A stretch of 64,000 nucleotides of DNA. It comes from Planctomycetota bacterium. GTDB lineage: Bacteria > Planctomycetota > J058. Positions 50,426 to 59,081 of this stretch are shown piece after piece. The translations under genes were made by a program, and so were the position numbers. The notes under the pieces were generated by a model, which ran no database searches, was not told where the DNA came from, and saw only the letters and a program-made list of their open reading frames with translations. Positions within the stretch are counted from its first letter, which is position 1. Each line of letters begins with the position of its first letter. The DNA lies in NCBI GenBank assembly GCA_019636275.1, contig JAHBXY010000026.1:1-64000 (forward strand), in the 5' to 3' direction.

Positions 50426-51793
50426 CTACGTGTCCCCCGCGGGTCGCGCGGCCGACGCCCCCCCGGGGCGCCGCGAGACGCGCCAGGGCAGGGAGGGCAG
50501 CACGACGCCGGGTGGGAGCCGGCCGTCGTCGAGCGGCACGTCGACCATGCTCCCGTAGGCCGAGGTGGCCCGGAGCTTGAACCGCAGCGCCTGGTCGGCC
50601 CGGAAGACCGGCTCCTCGGTGACCGGCACGTCCGCGACGATGTGCAGCGCGTAGTCGCCCGGCATGAGGAGCTTCGCCGGGACGTCGCACGCGCTCAGGT
50701 ACCGCCCCGCGGCGCGCGGGCCTGGACCCCACTCCGGGTCCTCCACGTCGGCGGCGTGGAACACGACCAGACCGTCGGTCTGGCGGACCAGGTGGAACCC
50801 GACGCTGAGCCCGAGCACGTCGGCCAGCACCTCGTACTCGAGCTCGACGCGGAGGGGGCGCGCGCCGTCGAGCACCGCGGAGGGGCCGCCGGTGTGGTCG
50901 AGCAGCCTGACCGCCTCCAGCCGCGCCTTGTCCCGCCCCGGGCGCGCGTCCCCTGTCCACTCGCGCGTGGGCCAGTACCGCTCCTGGCCCGGGCCCGTCG
51001 CCATGAACTCCATGTAGCTCGCCGCCACGTCCTCGGCGCGCCCGAAGCCGGCCAGCCGGCCGGCCTCGAGCCACATGCCTAGCTTGCACAGCCGCGTCAT
51101 CGCCGCGATGTCGTGGCTGACGAAGATCACGGTGCGCCCCTCGCTCGCGACCGCCTCCATGCGATCGAGACACTTGCGCTGGAAGGCGATGTCGCCGACC
51201 GCCAGCACCTCGTCGGCGAAGAGGATCTCGGCCTCGAGGTGCGCGGCGACGGCGAAGCCGAGGCGCACCTGCATCCCGGTCGAGTAGCGCTTGAGCGGGA
51301 CGTCGATGAAGGGCCCCAGCTCCGCGAACTCGACGATCTCGTCGAACTTGCGCGCGATCTCCGCGCGCTTCATGCTCAGGAGCGACCCGAACAGGTAGAC
51401 GTTGTCGCGGCCGCTCAGGTCGGGGTGGAACCCCGTCCCGACCTCGAGGAGCGAGCCGCAGCGGCCGCGCGCCTCCACCCACCCTTCGGTCGGTGGCGTG
51501 ATCCGCGACAGGATCTTGAGGAGCGTGGACTTCCCCGAGCCATTGCGCCCGACGAGGCCGACCACGTCGCCCCGCTGAAGCTCGAAGGAGATGTCGCGGA
51601 GCGCCCAGAGCGCGTCTCGCCCGGCTGGCCTGGGAGCACCGTCCGTCCGCCCGAGCAGGCGGCGGAGCGGCGACCGGAGCGCCTCCTCGAGGAGGTCCTT
51701 GACCCGCCCCGAGCCCAACCCGGGGGCGAGCGAGTAGCGCTTCCCGACGCCCGACGCCCGCAGGACCACATCGCTCGCCACGGGCCCGATCAC
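50426..51793 (-). CDS. wzt: ABC transporter ATP-binding protein of polysaccharide export (Wzt-like)
   Basis: 455 residues from GTG 51793, overlapping the permease stop (GTGA). Nucleotide-binding domain (1-270): GLVGRNGSGKSTLLKIL, then LEVGTGFHPDLSGRDNVYL, RYSTGMQVRLGFAVA, ILFADEVLAVGDIAFQRKC and IFVSHDIAA. The C-terminal 170 residues (about 285-455) are beta-rich, like the carbohydrate-binding Wzt-C domain, which in O-antigen exporters recognises the terminal modification of the finished chain. It powers export of the undecaprenyl-linked polymer with the permease. Confidence 0.9.
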   Translation of the reverse strand: MIGPVASDVVLRASGVGKRYSLAPGLGSGRVKDLLEEALRSPLRRLLGRTDGAPRPAGRDALWALRDISFELQRGDVVGLVGRNGSGKSTLLKILSRITPPTEGWVEARGRCGSLLEVGTGFHPDLSGRDNVYLFGSLLSMKRAEIARKFDEIVEFAELGPFIDVPLKRYSTGMQVRLGFAVAAHLEAEILFADEVLAVGDIAFQRKCLDRMEAVASEGRTVIFVSHDIAAMTRLCKLGMWLEAGRLAGFGRAEDVAASYMEFMATGPGQERYWPTREWTGDARPGRDKARLEAVRLLDHTGGPSAVLDGARPLRVELEYEVLADVLGLSVGFHLVRQTDGLVVFHAADVEDPEWGPGPRAAGRYLSACDVPAKLLMPGDYALHIVADVPVTEEPVFRADQALRFKLRATSAYGSMVDVPLDDGRLPPGVVLPSLPWRVSRRPGGASAARPAGDT

Positions 51794-52641
51794 ACGACGT
51801 CCGCGACGGTGTGCTCCACCCGCCGGAAGAGCGCGAAGCCGGCCAGCGCCACGCCGGCCGTCACCAGCAGGGAGATCGGCAGCACCGGGGAGAGCGGCGC
51901 GCGCTCCGGGCCCAGCAACGTCCAGCGGAACAACTCGACCACACCGGCCATCGGATTGACGCCGAGCAGCGGGCGCCAGCGCTCCGGGACGAGCTCGGAG
52001 GGCCACATGATGGGCGTGGCGAACATGAGCAGCTGCCCGAGCAGCGGCGTGGCCGCCCGGAAGTCCCGGAACCTGACCGTGAGGGCCGCGAGCCAGAGGG
52101 AGACGCTCAGGCTGACGGCCAGGGCGAACAGCACGGCGACCGGGGCGGCCAGGAGCGTCGGGCCTGGCGAGAACCCGAAGGCCGCCATGAGCAGGAGCGC
52201 GAACGGGAGCGCCATGATCACGTCGACCACTCCGGTCATCACAGCCGCGATCGGCAGGACGGCGCGTGGGAAGTAGACCTTGTTCAGCATCGCCTGGTTG
52301 ATCACGAGGCTGTTCCCCGCGTCGAGGCCGCGGGCGAAGAGAGCCCAGGGGATCAGGGCCGTGTAGACGAAGACCGGGTAGGGCACCCCCCCCGTCGAGA
52401 CCCTGACCAACAGCCCGAGGACCACCGTGAGGACCGCCGCGCTGAGCATCGGCTGCAGCAGGACCCACGCGCTGCCGATCACGGTCTGGTGATAGCGGGC
52501 CTTCAGGTCGCGGTAGACGAGGAAGTAGAGGACCTCGCGATACCTCCACAGGTCCCGGACCCCCTCCCTCAGGCCCGTCGCGCTCCCGTCGATACGGACG
52601 ACGACGTCGGAAGCGGCGCACTCGGACGGGACCGTGGGCAT
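51790..52641 (-). CDS. wzm: ABC-2 type polysaccharide export permease (Wzm-like)
   Basis: 283 residues with six hydrophobic segments (about 66-90, 90-115, 132-155, 160-185, 195-215 and 250-272). The N-terminal RDLKARYHQTVIGSAWVLLQPM is characteristic of Wzm/TagG/KpsM permeases. The permease carries the lipid-linked polysaccharide across the inner membrane with Wzt. It has its own promoter at 52657-52684. Confidence 0.9.
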   Translation of the reverse strand: MPTVPSECAASDVVVRIDGSATGLREGVRDLWRYREVLYFLVYRDLKARYHQTVIGSAWVLLQPMLSAAVLTVVLGLLVRVSTGGVPYPVFVYTALIPWALFARGLDAGNSLVINQAMLNKVYFPRAVLPIAAVMTGVVDVIMALPFALLLMAAFGFSPGPTLLAAPVAVLFALAVSLSVSLWLAALTVRFRDFRAATPLLGQLLMFATPIMWPSELVPERWRPLLGVNPMAGVVELFRWTLLGPERAPLSPVLPISLLVTAGVALAGFALFRRVEHTVADVV

Positions 52642-52656
52642 GGCTCGGGTGCGCGC

Positions 52657-52684
52657 AGGATAGCCGTCAGCGGCGTGGGGTCAA
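52657..52684 (-). promoter_or_regulatory. Sigma-70 promoter of wzm-wzt
   Basis: On the minus strand: TTGACC (52684-52679), 16-bp spacer, TATCCT (52662-52657), 15 bases before ATG 52641. Confidence 0.6.
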
Positions 52685-52745
52685 CAAGCGAGGCCGCCGT
52701 GGTCGCGCCGCGCGCCCAGCGCTAGACTCCCGCCCAGAGGAACCC

Positions 52746-53729
52746 ATGGCAGGGCGCAGCCTTCGCTGGCTCGGGCGACGCGTGCGTGACGAGTTGAGCA
52801 GGCCGCTCCTCCCTCACCTCGGGCGGCTCGTCGGGCACATGGCACGGTCCGGCTGGGGGACCTCGGAGTGCCTCGCCGCGGGCAGCCTGCCGCTGCCCGT
52901 TCACTTCTACTCCCCCGTGCCCGACCTCGGCGACCTCGACGCGCGCGACGTGTGGCGGCGCAGGAGCGACCTGGCCGGGGTCGACCTGAGGACCGACGAC
53001 CAGCTCGTGCTCCTGCGCGAGCTCGGCGGGGCGTTCGCTGACGAGTGCGCCTGGCCACTGTCAGCGTCCGGCGACGAGCACGCCTTCCATCTCGACAACC
53101 CCGCCTTCTCGTTCGGCTGCGCCGCCTCGACCCACTGCATGCTGCGGCGGCTGCGGCCTCGCCAGGTGATCGAGGTCGGCTCCGGCTTCTCGTCACGCGT
53201 AATCTCGGCCGCGCTGTTGCGCAACCAGTCGGAGGGCGCCGAGGCAGCCGACTACACGATCGTGGACCCATACCCCTCGGCGTCGACCCGGACCCTCCCG
53301 GGACTCACGCGCCTCATTCAGGAGCGGGTCGAGCTCCGCCCGTCCGGGGACTTCGAGCGGCTCGAGGCAGGGGACGTGCTGTTCGTCGACTCGGGCCACA
53401 CCGTCCGCATCGGCGGCGACGTCAACTTCCTGATCCTCGACGTGCTGCCTCGCCTCGCACCGGGCGTCGTCGTCCACTTTCACGACATTCCCCTCCCCTA
53501 CGAGTACCCGCGCGCCTACTACGCGAACCCCTCGTTCCGGGCGCTCTGGACGGAGGCTTACCTGCTCCAGGCCTTCCTCGCCTTCAACGCGGCGTACGAG
53601 GTCGTGCTCGCCCTCGCCTACCTGATGATCGAGAAGCGTGAGGCCTTCCACGCCGCCTTCCCGTCGCGGGCCGACCCCCGCGGGCTGGGCGTGAGCGGGA
53701 GCTTCTGGATTCGTCGCACCCCCGCCTAG
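52746..53729 (+). CDS. Class I SAM-dependent methyltransferase-like protein
   Basis: 327 residues from ATG 52746. AFSFGCAASTHCMLRRLRP, then QVIEVGSGFSSRVISAALL forms the SAM site; TIVDPYPS, LEAGDVLFVDSGHTVRIGGDV and VVVHFHDIPLPYEYP match the Methyltransf_24-like group found in glycan clusters. It may methylate a sugar or peptide acceptor; the substrate is not known. A TAGACT at 52723-52728 lies 17 bases before the ATG and there is no clear Shine-Dalgarno. Only 2 bases separate it from the next gene. Confidence 0.7.
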   Translation: MAGRSLRWLGRRVRDELSRPLLPHLGRLVGHMARSGWGTSECLAAGSLPLPVHFYSPVPDLGDLDARDVWRRRSDLAGVDLRTDDQLVLLRELGGAFADECAWPLSASGDEHAFHLDNPAFSFGCAASTHCMLRRLRPRQVIEVGSGFSSRVISAALLRNQSEGAEAADYTIVDPYPSASTRTLPGLTRLIQERVELRPSGDFERLEAGDVLFVDSGHTVRIGGDVNFLILDVLPRLAPGVVVHFHDIPLPYEYPRAYYANPSFRALWTEAYLLQAFLAFNAAYEVVLALAYLMIEKREAFHAAFPSRADPRGLGVSGSFWIRRTPA

Positions 53730-53731
53730 CC

Positions 53732-54889
53732 GTGCGCCGCTACCTCCTCTCCCTGGTCTCCGAGCGCACGCGCCCCACCGGCGTCGGCACCTACGCGCTC
53801 GAGGTCGCCCGGGCGATCGGGCCGCTGCTCGGGGCCGACGAGCGCCTCGTCGTCGCGCGCCACCGCGACTTCCCCGCCTGCGACCAGGCCGGCGTCGACG
53901 AGGTCGCGCTCGCCTTCCCGGCCGGCCGGACGGCGTGGCGCCGCGCCGCCGAGCAGACGCTCCTGCCCGCCGTGGCCCTCCGCGCGCGGGCGACACTGGT
54001 GCATGCGTTCAACTACGCCCTCCCGGCCGCGTGGACCGGCCCCGCCGTGCTCAGCCTCATGGAGGACCGCGCCTACCGCGAGCGCGCCGCCGGCGGGCCC
54101 CTCGACCGGGCCCTCGCCCGGGCCTTCCGCCGGTGCGCGCGGCGGGCGACGGGGCTGAGCGCGATCTCCGCCCACGGCGCGCGCCGCTGCGCCGAGAGCT
54201 TCGGCGTCGACGCCGCCCGGATCGTGATCGCCCCGCCCGGCGTCGACCACGCCGCCTTCGCCGCGTTCACCGCCGTAGAGGACGCGCGGCGCGCGGCCGT
54301 GCGCGCCCGCCTGGGCCTGGGCGACCGGCCCGTCGCGCTGTTCGTGGGCGAGGTCGAGCCGCACAAGAACGTCCCCCGCCTGATCGACGCCTTCGCCGCC
54401 GTGGCCGCCCGCGACCCGGCGCCGGTTCTCGTGATCGCCGGCGGCCGCGGCGCCGACCTCCCGGCCGCCCGGACCCGCGCCGCGCCGCTCGGCGAGCGCG
54501 TGCGCTGGCCGGGCTACCTGCCGCGCGCGGACCTCCTGGCCCTGATCGCCGCCGCCAGCGTCGTCGCCCTCCCCTCGCTCGACGAGGGCTTCGGCATGCC
54601 CGTGCTCGAGGGCTTCGCCGCCGGCGTCCCCGTCCTGGCCTCGACCGCCGGTGCACTCCCCGAGACGGCCGGCGACGCCGCCCTGCTGGTCGACCCGACC
54701 GACGGGGCCGCGATCGCCGCCGGCCTCGAGCGCCTCCTCCGCGACGAGGACCTCCGCGCCGCCCTCGTCGACCGGGGCCGGGCCCGGGCCGCGGAGTTCA
54801 CCTGGAGCCGCGCCGCCGCCCGGATCCTCGACCTCTACCGGCAGGTGGCCGACTGCGTACCGGTTGCCCCCCGGGAACGCCGCCGGTAA
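53732..54889 (+). CDS. GT4 family glycosyltransferase
   Basis: 385 residues from GTG 53732. TRPTGVGTYALEVARAIGPLL (acceptor loop), LVHAFNYALPAAW, GLSAISAHGARRCAESFG, IAPPGVDHAAFAAF, VALFVGEVEPHKNVPRLIDA and ALPSLDEGFGMPVLEGFAAGVPVLAS with the E-x7-E donor site, all of the WcaC/MtfB type. GSLPETAGDAALLVDP-type ending follows. It adds a sugar, likely mannose-type given the subfamily, but this is inferred. The stop is 14 bases before the tRNA-Ser gene. Confidence 0.85.
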   Translation: MRRYLLSLVSERTRPTGVGTYALEVARAIGPLLGADERLVVARHRDFPACDQAGVDEVALAFPAGRTAWRRAAEQTLLPAVALRARATLVHAFNYALPAAWTGPAVLSLMEDRAYRERAAGGPLDRALARAFRRCARRATGLSAISAHGARRCAESFGVDAARIVIAPPGVDHAAFAAFTAVEDARRAAVRARLGLGDRPVALFVGEVEPHKNVPRLIDAFAAVAARDPAPVLVIAGGRGADLPAARTRAAPLGERVRWPGYLPRADLLALIAAASVVALPSLDEGFGMPVLEGFAAGVPVLASTAGALPETAGDAALLVDPTDGAAIAAGLERLLRDEDLRAALVDRGRARAAEFTWSRAAARILDLYRQVADCVPVAPRERRR

Positions 54890-54903
54890 GATCGCCCTCT
54901 CCT

Positions 54904-54990
54904 GGAGAGGTGCCAGAGCGGTCGAATGGGCTGGTTTCGAAAACCAGTGAGGCCTCACGGCTTCCGGGGGTTCAAATCCCCCCTTCTCCG
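54904..54990 (+). tRNA. tRNA-Ser (anticodon CGA)
   Basis: 87 bases. Acceptor GGAGAGG/CTTCTCC (one G-T pair), anticodon arm CTGGT-TTCGAAA-ACCAG, long variable arm (TGAGGCCTCACGGCTTCCG region, class II), T arm GGGGG-TTCAAAT-CCCCC and discriminator G. The long variable arm and the G discriminator confirm serine. No CCA is encoded. No integrase or duplicated tail lies beside this tRNA within the window. Confidence 0.95.
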
Positions 54991-55112
54991 TGACTCGCGA
55001 CGACATACGACGAGACAGTTGGCGTGTCCGTTGCATACTGGGGCGTCGGGGTCCTGGCCATCCGCCGGGGCGCCGACGCCTCGGTGTGTACAGGACTCAG
55101 AGGGGGGCCTCG

Positions 55113-56609
55113 ATGCGCGTCTACTGCCTCAACGCGCCCTTCCACCGCAACTACAGCTCTCACCAGCGCTCGCCGGCCGTCACCAAAAGCCGGACGCTGT
55201 ACTACCCGATCTGGCTGGCCTACGCGGCCGGCCTGCTCGAGGCCGAGGGCTTCGACGTGCGCCTCGTCGACGGCCCGGGCGAGGACATCACCTTCGAGGA
55301 GGCCGTGCGCCGCGGCCGCGAGTTCGGCCCGCAGCTCGTCCTCGTCTCGACGTCGACCCCCTCGATCGACAACGACATCAAGGCCGCCCAGGCCCTGAAA
55401 GAGGCCACCGGCGCCTACACGGTGCTCGTCGGCACCCACATGTCCGCCGAGCACCAGGGCGTCCTCGCGCGCGCCCCGGAGGTCGACGCCGGCACGCGGC
55501 AGGAGTACGACTGGACCGTCCTCGAGCTGGCGCAGGCCCTCGAGGGCGGCCGCCCGCACGCCGAGGCCGGCCGCGGCATCCTGGGCCTCACCTGGCGCCA
55601 GGGCGACGCGCTCGTCGTCGAGCCCGATCGGCCGTTCCAGGCCGACATCTCGTCGCTGCCCCACGCGGCGCGCGTCTACGAGCGCCACCTGTTCGGCCAC
55701 TGGACGCGCTACTTCTACGCGATCACGCGCCACCCGGTGGTCACGATCATCACCGGCCGCGGCTGCCCCTACCGCTGCAACTACTGCCTCTTCCCGCAGA
55801 CGCTCACGGGGCACAACTACCGCCGGCGGCCGGTCGAGGCGGTCGTCGACGAGTTCAAGTTCATCGAGCGCCACTTCCCCGGCGTGCGCGAGGTCTTCAT
55901 CGAGGACGACACGCTCACCGTCGACAAGAAGCGCTGCCGCCGCCTGGCCGAGGAGATGATCCGGCGGCGCGTGAAGGTGCGCTGGACGGCCAACGCTCGC
56001 TGCGACGTCGACTACGAGACCCTGCGCCTCATGCGCGCGGCCGGCCTGCGCCTCCTGTGCGTGGGCGTGGAGAGCGCCGACCAGGAGATCCTCGACAACG
56101 TCGAGAAGAAGATCGAGGTGGGCCAGATCGGCCGCTTCTTCGACGACGCGAAGAAGGCCGACGTCATGGTCCACGGCTGCTTCATGGTCGGCAACCAGGG
56201 CGAGACGCGCGACAGCCTCGAGCGCACCCTGGCCTTCGCCAAGCGCCTGAACCCGGACACGGCGCAGTTCTTCCCGCTCATGGTCTACCCGGGCACGCGC
56301 GCCTACGAGTGGGCCGACAAGGCCGGCATGCTCGAGACGCGCGACTGGTCGCGCTGGCTCACCCCCGAGGGCCTCCACCGCAGCGTCGTCGTCCGCCCCG
56401 ACCTGCCGTCCGAGGACCTGCGGCGCTTCTGCGACCGGGCGCGGCGCGAGTACTACCTGCGCCCGAACTACATCGCCCGCAAGGCCCGGCAGGTGGCCAC
56501 GGACCCCTACGAGGCCGGCCGGACGATCAAGTCGCTGGCCACGTTCGCGCGCTTCCTGCTGCACCGGGACGGCGGGGCGACGATCGCCGAGCCTGGCCGC
56601 CAGGCGTGA
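55113..56609 (+). CDS. B12-binding-domain radical SAM protein
   Basis: 498 residues from ATG 55113 behind GAGGGGGG. The N-terminal 150 residues are a B12-binding-like Rossmann domain (LAYAAGLLEAEGFDVRLVDG, VLVSTSTPSIDND), without the D-x-H-x-x-G cobalamin motif. The radical SAM core has Cys218, Cys222 and Cys225 (GRGCPYRCNYCLFP), then VFIEDDTLTVDKKRC, RWTANARCDVDYETLRLMRAAG and VGVESADQEILDNVEKK. It generates a 5'-deoxyadenosyl radical; possible reactions are methylation, epimerisation or lipid tailoring in the glycan locus. No Shine-Dalgarno doubt. Confidence 0.85.
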   Translation: MRVYCLNAPFHRNYSSHQRSPAVTKSRTLYYPIWLAYAAGLLEAEGFDVRLVDGPGEDITFEEAVRRGREFGPQLVLVSTSTPSIDNDIKAAQALKEATGAYTVLVGTHMSAEHQGVLARAPEVDAGTRQEYDWTVLELAQALEGGRPHAEAGRGILGLTWRQGDALVVEPDRPFQADISSLPHAARVYERHLFGHWTRYFYAITRHPVVTIITGRGCPYRCNYCLFPQTLTGHNYRRRPVEAVVDEFKFIERHFPGVREVFIEDDTLTVDKKRCRRLAEEMIRRRVKVRWTANARCDVDYETLRLMRAAGLRLLCVGVESADQEILDNVEKKIEVGQIGRFFDDAKKADVMVHGCFMVGNQGETRDSLERTLAFAKRLNPDTAQFFPLMVYPGTRAYEWADKAGMLETRDWSRWLTPEGLHRSVVVRPDLPSEDLRRFCDRARREYYLRPNYIARKARQVATDPYEAGRTIKSLATFARFLLHRDGGATIAEPGRQA

Positions 56610-56646
56610 CGCGGCGCCCCCCCTCGTCGATCATTCCGGGCCCGCC

Positions 56647-57672
56647 ATGACGCCCGCCGCGACCGTCATCATCCCGGCCCGCGACGCCGCCGCGACCATC
56701 GGCCAGGCCGTGCGCGCGGTGCGCGACCAGACGGACGCCGGCGGGCGCGGGGTCGAGGTCGTCGTCGTCGACGACGGGTCGGTCGACGGCACGGGCGAGG
56801 CGGCCCGCGCGGCCGGCGCCCGGGTCCTGCGCGGGGCGGGCGACGGCCCGGCGAAGGCGCGGAACCTCGGCCTGGCCGAGGTGACGACCCCGCTCGTGGT
56901 CTTCACCGACGCCGACTGCGCGGCCCGCCCGGGCTTCATGGCCGCGCTCCTGGCCCCGTTCTCCGACCCGGCGGTCGGCGGCGCCAAGGGCGCCTACGAG
57001 ACCGAGCAGCGGGCCCTCGTCGCGCGCTTCGTGCAGCAGGAGTACGAGGAGCGCTACGCGCGGATGTCCCGCCGGCCGGCGATCGACTTCATCGACACCT
57101 ACGCGGCCGCCTACCGCGCGGACCTGCTGCGCGCCGTGGGCGGCTTCGACGAGCGCTACCGCGTGCCGTCGACCGAGGACCAGGAGCTGTCGTTCCGCGT
57201 GGCCGCGACCGGCGCGCGGCTCGTGTTCGCGCCCGGGGCCCGCGTGGCCCACCTGCACGCGGCCACGCTGGGCGCCTACGCGCGCAAGAAGGCCAAGATC
57301 GGCTACTTCAAGGTGGCCACCCTGCGCCGGCACCCGGGCAAGGCGGTCGACGACGCCCACACGCCGGCGACCCTCAAGCTCCAGGTCCTCCTCGCCTGGC
57401 CGGCCGTGGCCCTGGCCCTGGCCGCCGGCCTGTGGCTGACCCTGCGCCCGCCGCCCCCCGCCTGGGCCCTGGCGGCGCTCCTGCCCGCGGCGCTGTTCGG
57501 CCTCTCCGCCCTGCCGCTCGCGGCGCGCTGCCTCCGGCGCGACCCGGCCGTCGGGCTCGTCGCACCCGCGCTGATCCTCGTCCGGGCCCTGGCCCTGGCG
57601 GCCGGCCTGGCGGCCGGGGTGCTGGCCGAGTGCCGCGGGGGCGTCCTGGCCGGAGCGCCGCGCCCCGCATGA
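56647..57672 (+). CDS. GT2 glycosyltransferase with C-terminal membrane helices
   Basis: 341 residues. GT-A core: ATVIIPARDAAATIGQAVRA, VVVVDDGSVDGTGEAARAAG, GPAKARNLGLAEVTTPLVVF, TDADCAARPGFMAALL, GGAKGAYETEQRALVARFVQ and the STEDQELSFRVAATG donor region with E-D-x-E. Two or three helices at about 240-335 anchor it to the membrane. It resembles ICA/cellulose-synthase-like or EPS glycosyltransferases. The stop overlaps the ATG of the phosphoglycosyl transferase gene. Confidence 0.8.
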   Translation: MTPAATVIIPARDAAATIGQAVRAVRDQTDAGGRGVEVVVVDDGSVDGTGEAARAAGARVLRGAGDGPAKARNLGLAEVTTPLVVFTDADCAARPGFMAALLAPFSDPAVGGAKGAYETEQRALVARFVQQEYEERYARMSRRPAIDFIDTYAAAYRADLLRAVGGFDERYRVPSTEDQELSFRVAATGARLVFAPGARVAHLHAATLGAYARKKAKIGYFKVATLRRHPGKAVDDAHTPATLKLQVLLAWPAVALALAAGLWLTLRPPPPAWALAALLPAALFGLSALPLAARCLRRDPAVGLVAPALILVRALALAAGLAAGVLAECRGGVLAGAPRPA

Positions 57673-59081
57673 TCCGGCCCACCCGCGGCGAGGCGCTCCT
57701 GCTCGGCCTGATCGACCTGGCGGTCGTCGTCGTGGCCTTCGTCGCCGCCTACGAGCTGCGCTTCTCGCTCGAGGTCGGCGCGGTCACGCTCGCGCCGGCG
57801 ACCTTCGAGCGCTACGCCGAGGCGCTCGTCGTCGTCGCCGCGGTGGTCCTCGTCGTCCTGCGCAGCCGCGGCCTCTACGACCACGTGCCCCCGCGCGGGA
57901 TCGACGTCCTCGAGGAGTCGCTCGGCGCGGTGACCCTGGCCTCGGTCGTCGTGCTCGCGGCGAGCTTCTTCTACCGCGACTTCAGCTACTCGCGCTCCGT
58001 GTGCCTCCTGGCCTGGGGCCTCCTGGTCGTCGGCGTCGCCGCCCCGCGCCTCCTGCTCATGGCCCGCCGGCGGCGGCGCTACGCGCGCGGCCTCGACCTC
58101 GTGCCGGCCGTGATCGTGGGCGCCCCCGGCCGCGCCCACGACCTGGCCAGGCGCCTGGCCAGCCACCGCCGCTACGGCCTCGACGTGCGCGGGGTCGTCA
58201 CGCCGGGCGCCGCGCCGCCGCCCGCCGCGCCCGACGCCCCGCCGTGGCTCGGGCCGCTCGACCAGCTCGAGCTGGCGATCGGCGGCGCCGGCGCGCGCGA
58301 GGTGCTGATCTGCGACACCCTCGAGCGGCTCGAGCTCCTGGGCGTCCTCGAGACCTGCGAGGCGATCGGCGCCGAGGCGCGGGTCGTGCCCTGCGTCTAC
58401 GACCTGTTCACGACCGCCCGCGACCTGACCGAGCTGCACGGGGTCCCGTTCATCGCCGTGCGCGAGCGGCGCTTCGAGCTCGTGTCGAGGGCCGCCAAGC
58501 GCGCGGTCGACCTCGTGGTGGGCGGCGCGCTCCTCGTCGCGGCCGCGCCCGTGATCGCGCTCCTGGCCCTCCTCGTGCGCCGCGAGAGCCCGGGCGCGGC
58601 GCTGTTCGTGCAGCGCCGCGTGGGCGAGGGCGGCGTCCCCTTCCGCATGTGGAAGCTGCGCTCCATGGTCGACGACGCCGAGGCGCGCCTGCGCGACCTC
58701 GTCGACGTCGAGCGGCTCGCGGCCCCGGTGTTCAAGCTCGAGGACGACCCGCGGGTGACGCGCGTCGGCCGCTTCCTGCGCCGCTGGAGCCTCGACGAGC
58801 TGCCGCAGCTCTGGAACGTGGTCAAGGGCGACATGAGCCTCGTCGGCCCGCGCCCCGAGGAGGAGGCGATCGTCGCCCGCTACGACGCGCACCACCGGCG
58901 GCGCCTGAAGGCCAAGCCGGGGCTCACGGGGCTGCAGCAGCTCGAGGCCCGCGCGTCGAGCGACCTCGACGAGCGCGTGCGCCTGGACGTCTACTACATC
59001 CGGCGGCGCACGCTCCTGTTCGACCTGTGGCTGCTCGCGCGCACCCCCTGGGCGGTCCTCCGCGGCAAGGGCGCCGTGTGA
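57669..59081 (+). CDS. Undecaprenyl-phosphate sugar phosphotransferase (WbaP/WcaJ-type PGT)
   Basis: 470 residues. Four hydrophobic segments at about 10-125, then a CoA-binding-like Rossmann domain (VIVGAPGRAHDLARRLASH) and the catalytic bacterial-sugar-transferase domain (about 270-470): KRAVDLVVGGALLVAAAPVI, QRRVGEGGVPFRMWKLRSM, RFLRRWSLDELPQLWNVVKG, DMSLVGPRPEEE and KPGLTGLQQ. DE in SLDELPQLWN is the catalytic pair. It transfers hexose-1-phosphate from a UDP-sugar to undecaprenyl phosphate, the first step of glycan assembly, so this locus can start its own polymer. Confidence 0.9.
   Translation: MIRPTRGEALLLGLIDLAVVVVAFVAAYELRFSLEVGAVTLAPATFERYAEALVVVAAVVLVVLRSRGLYDHVPPRGIDVLEESLGAVTLASVVVLAASFFYRDFSYSRSVCLLAWGLLVVGVAAPRLLLMARRRRRYARGLDLVPAVIVGAPGRAHDLARRLASHRRYGLDVRGVVTPGAAPPPAAPDAPPWLGPLDQLELAIGGAGAREVLICDTLERLELLGVLETCEAIGAEARVVPCVYDLFTTARDLTELHGVPFIAVRERRFELVSRAAKRAVDLVVGGALLVAAAPVIALLALLVRRESPGAALFVQRRVGEGGVPFRMWKLRSMVDDAEARLRDLVDVERLAAPVFKLEDDPRVTRVGRFLRRWSLDELPQLWNVVKGDMSLVGPRPEEEAIVARYDAHHRRRLKAKPGLTGLQQLEARASSDLDERVRLDVYYIRRRTLLFDLWLLARTPWAVLRGKGAV

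Noticed and set aside
54904..55112. A second integrated element at tRNA-Ser
   Set aside because: No duplicated 3' end of this tRNA and no integrase are seen nearby; the glycan locus continues on both sides.
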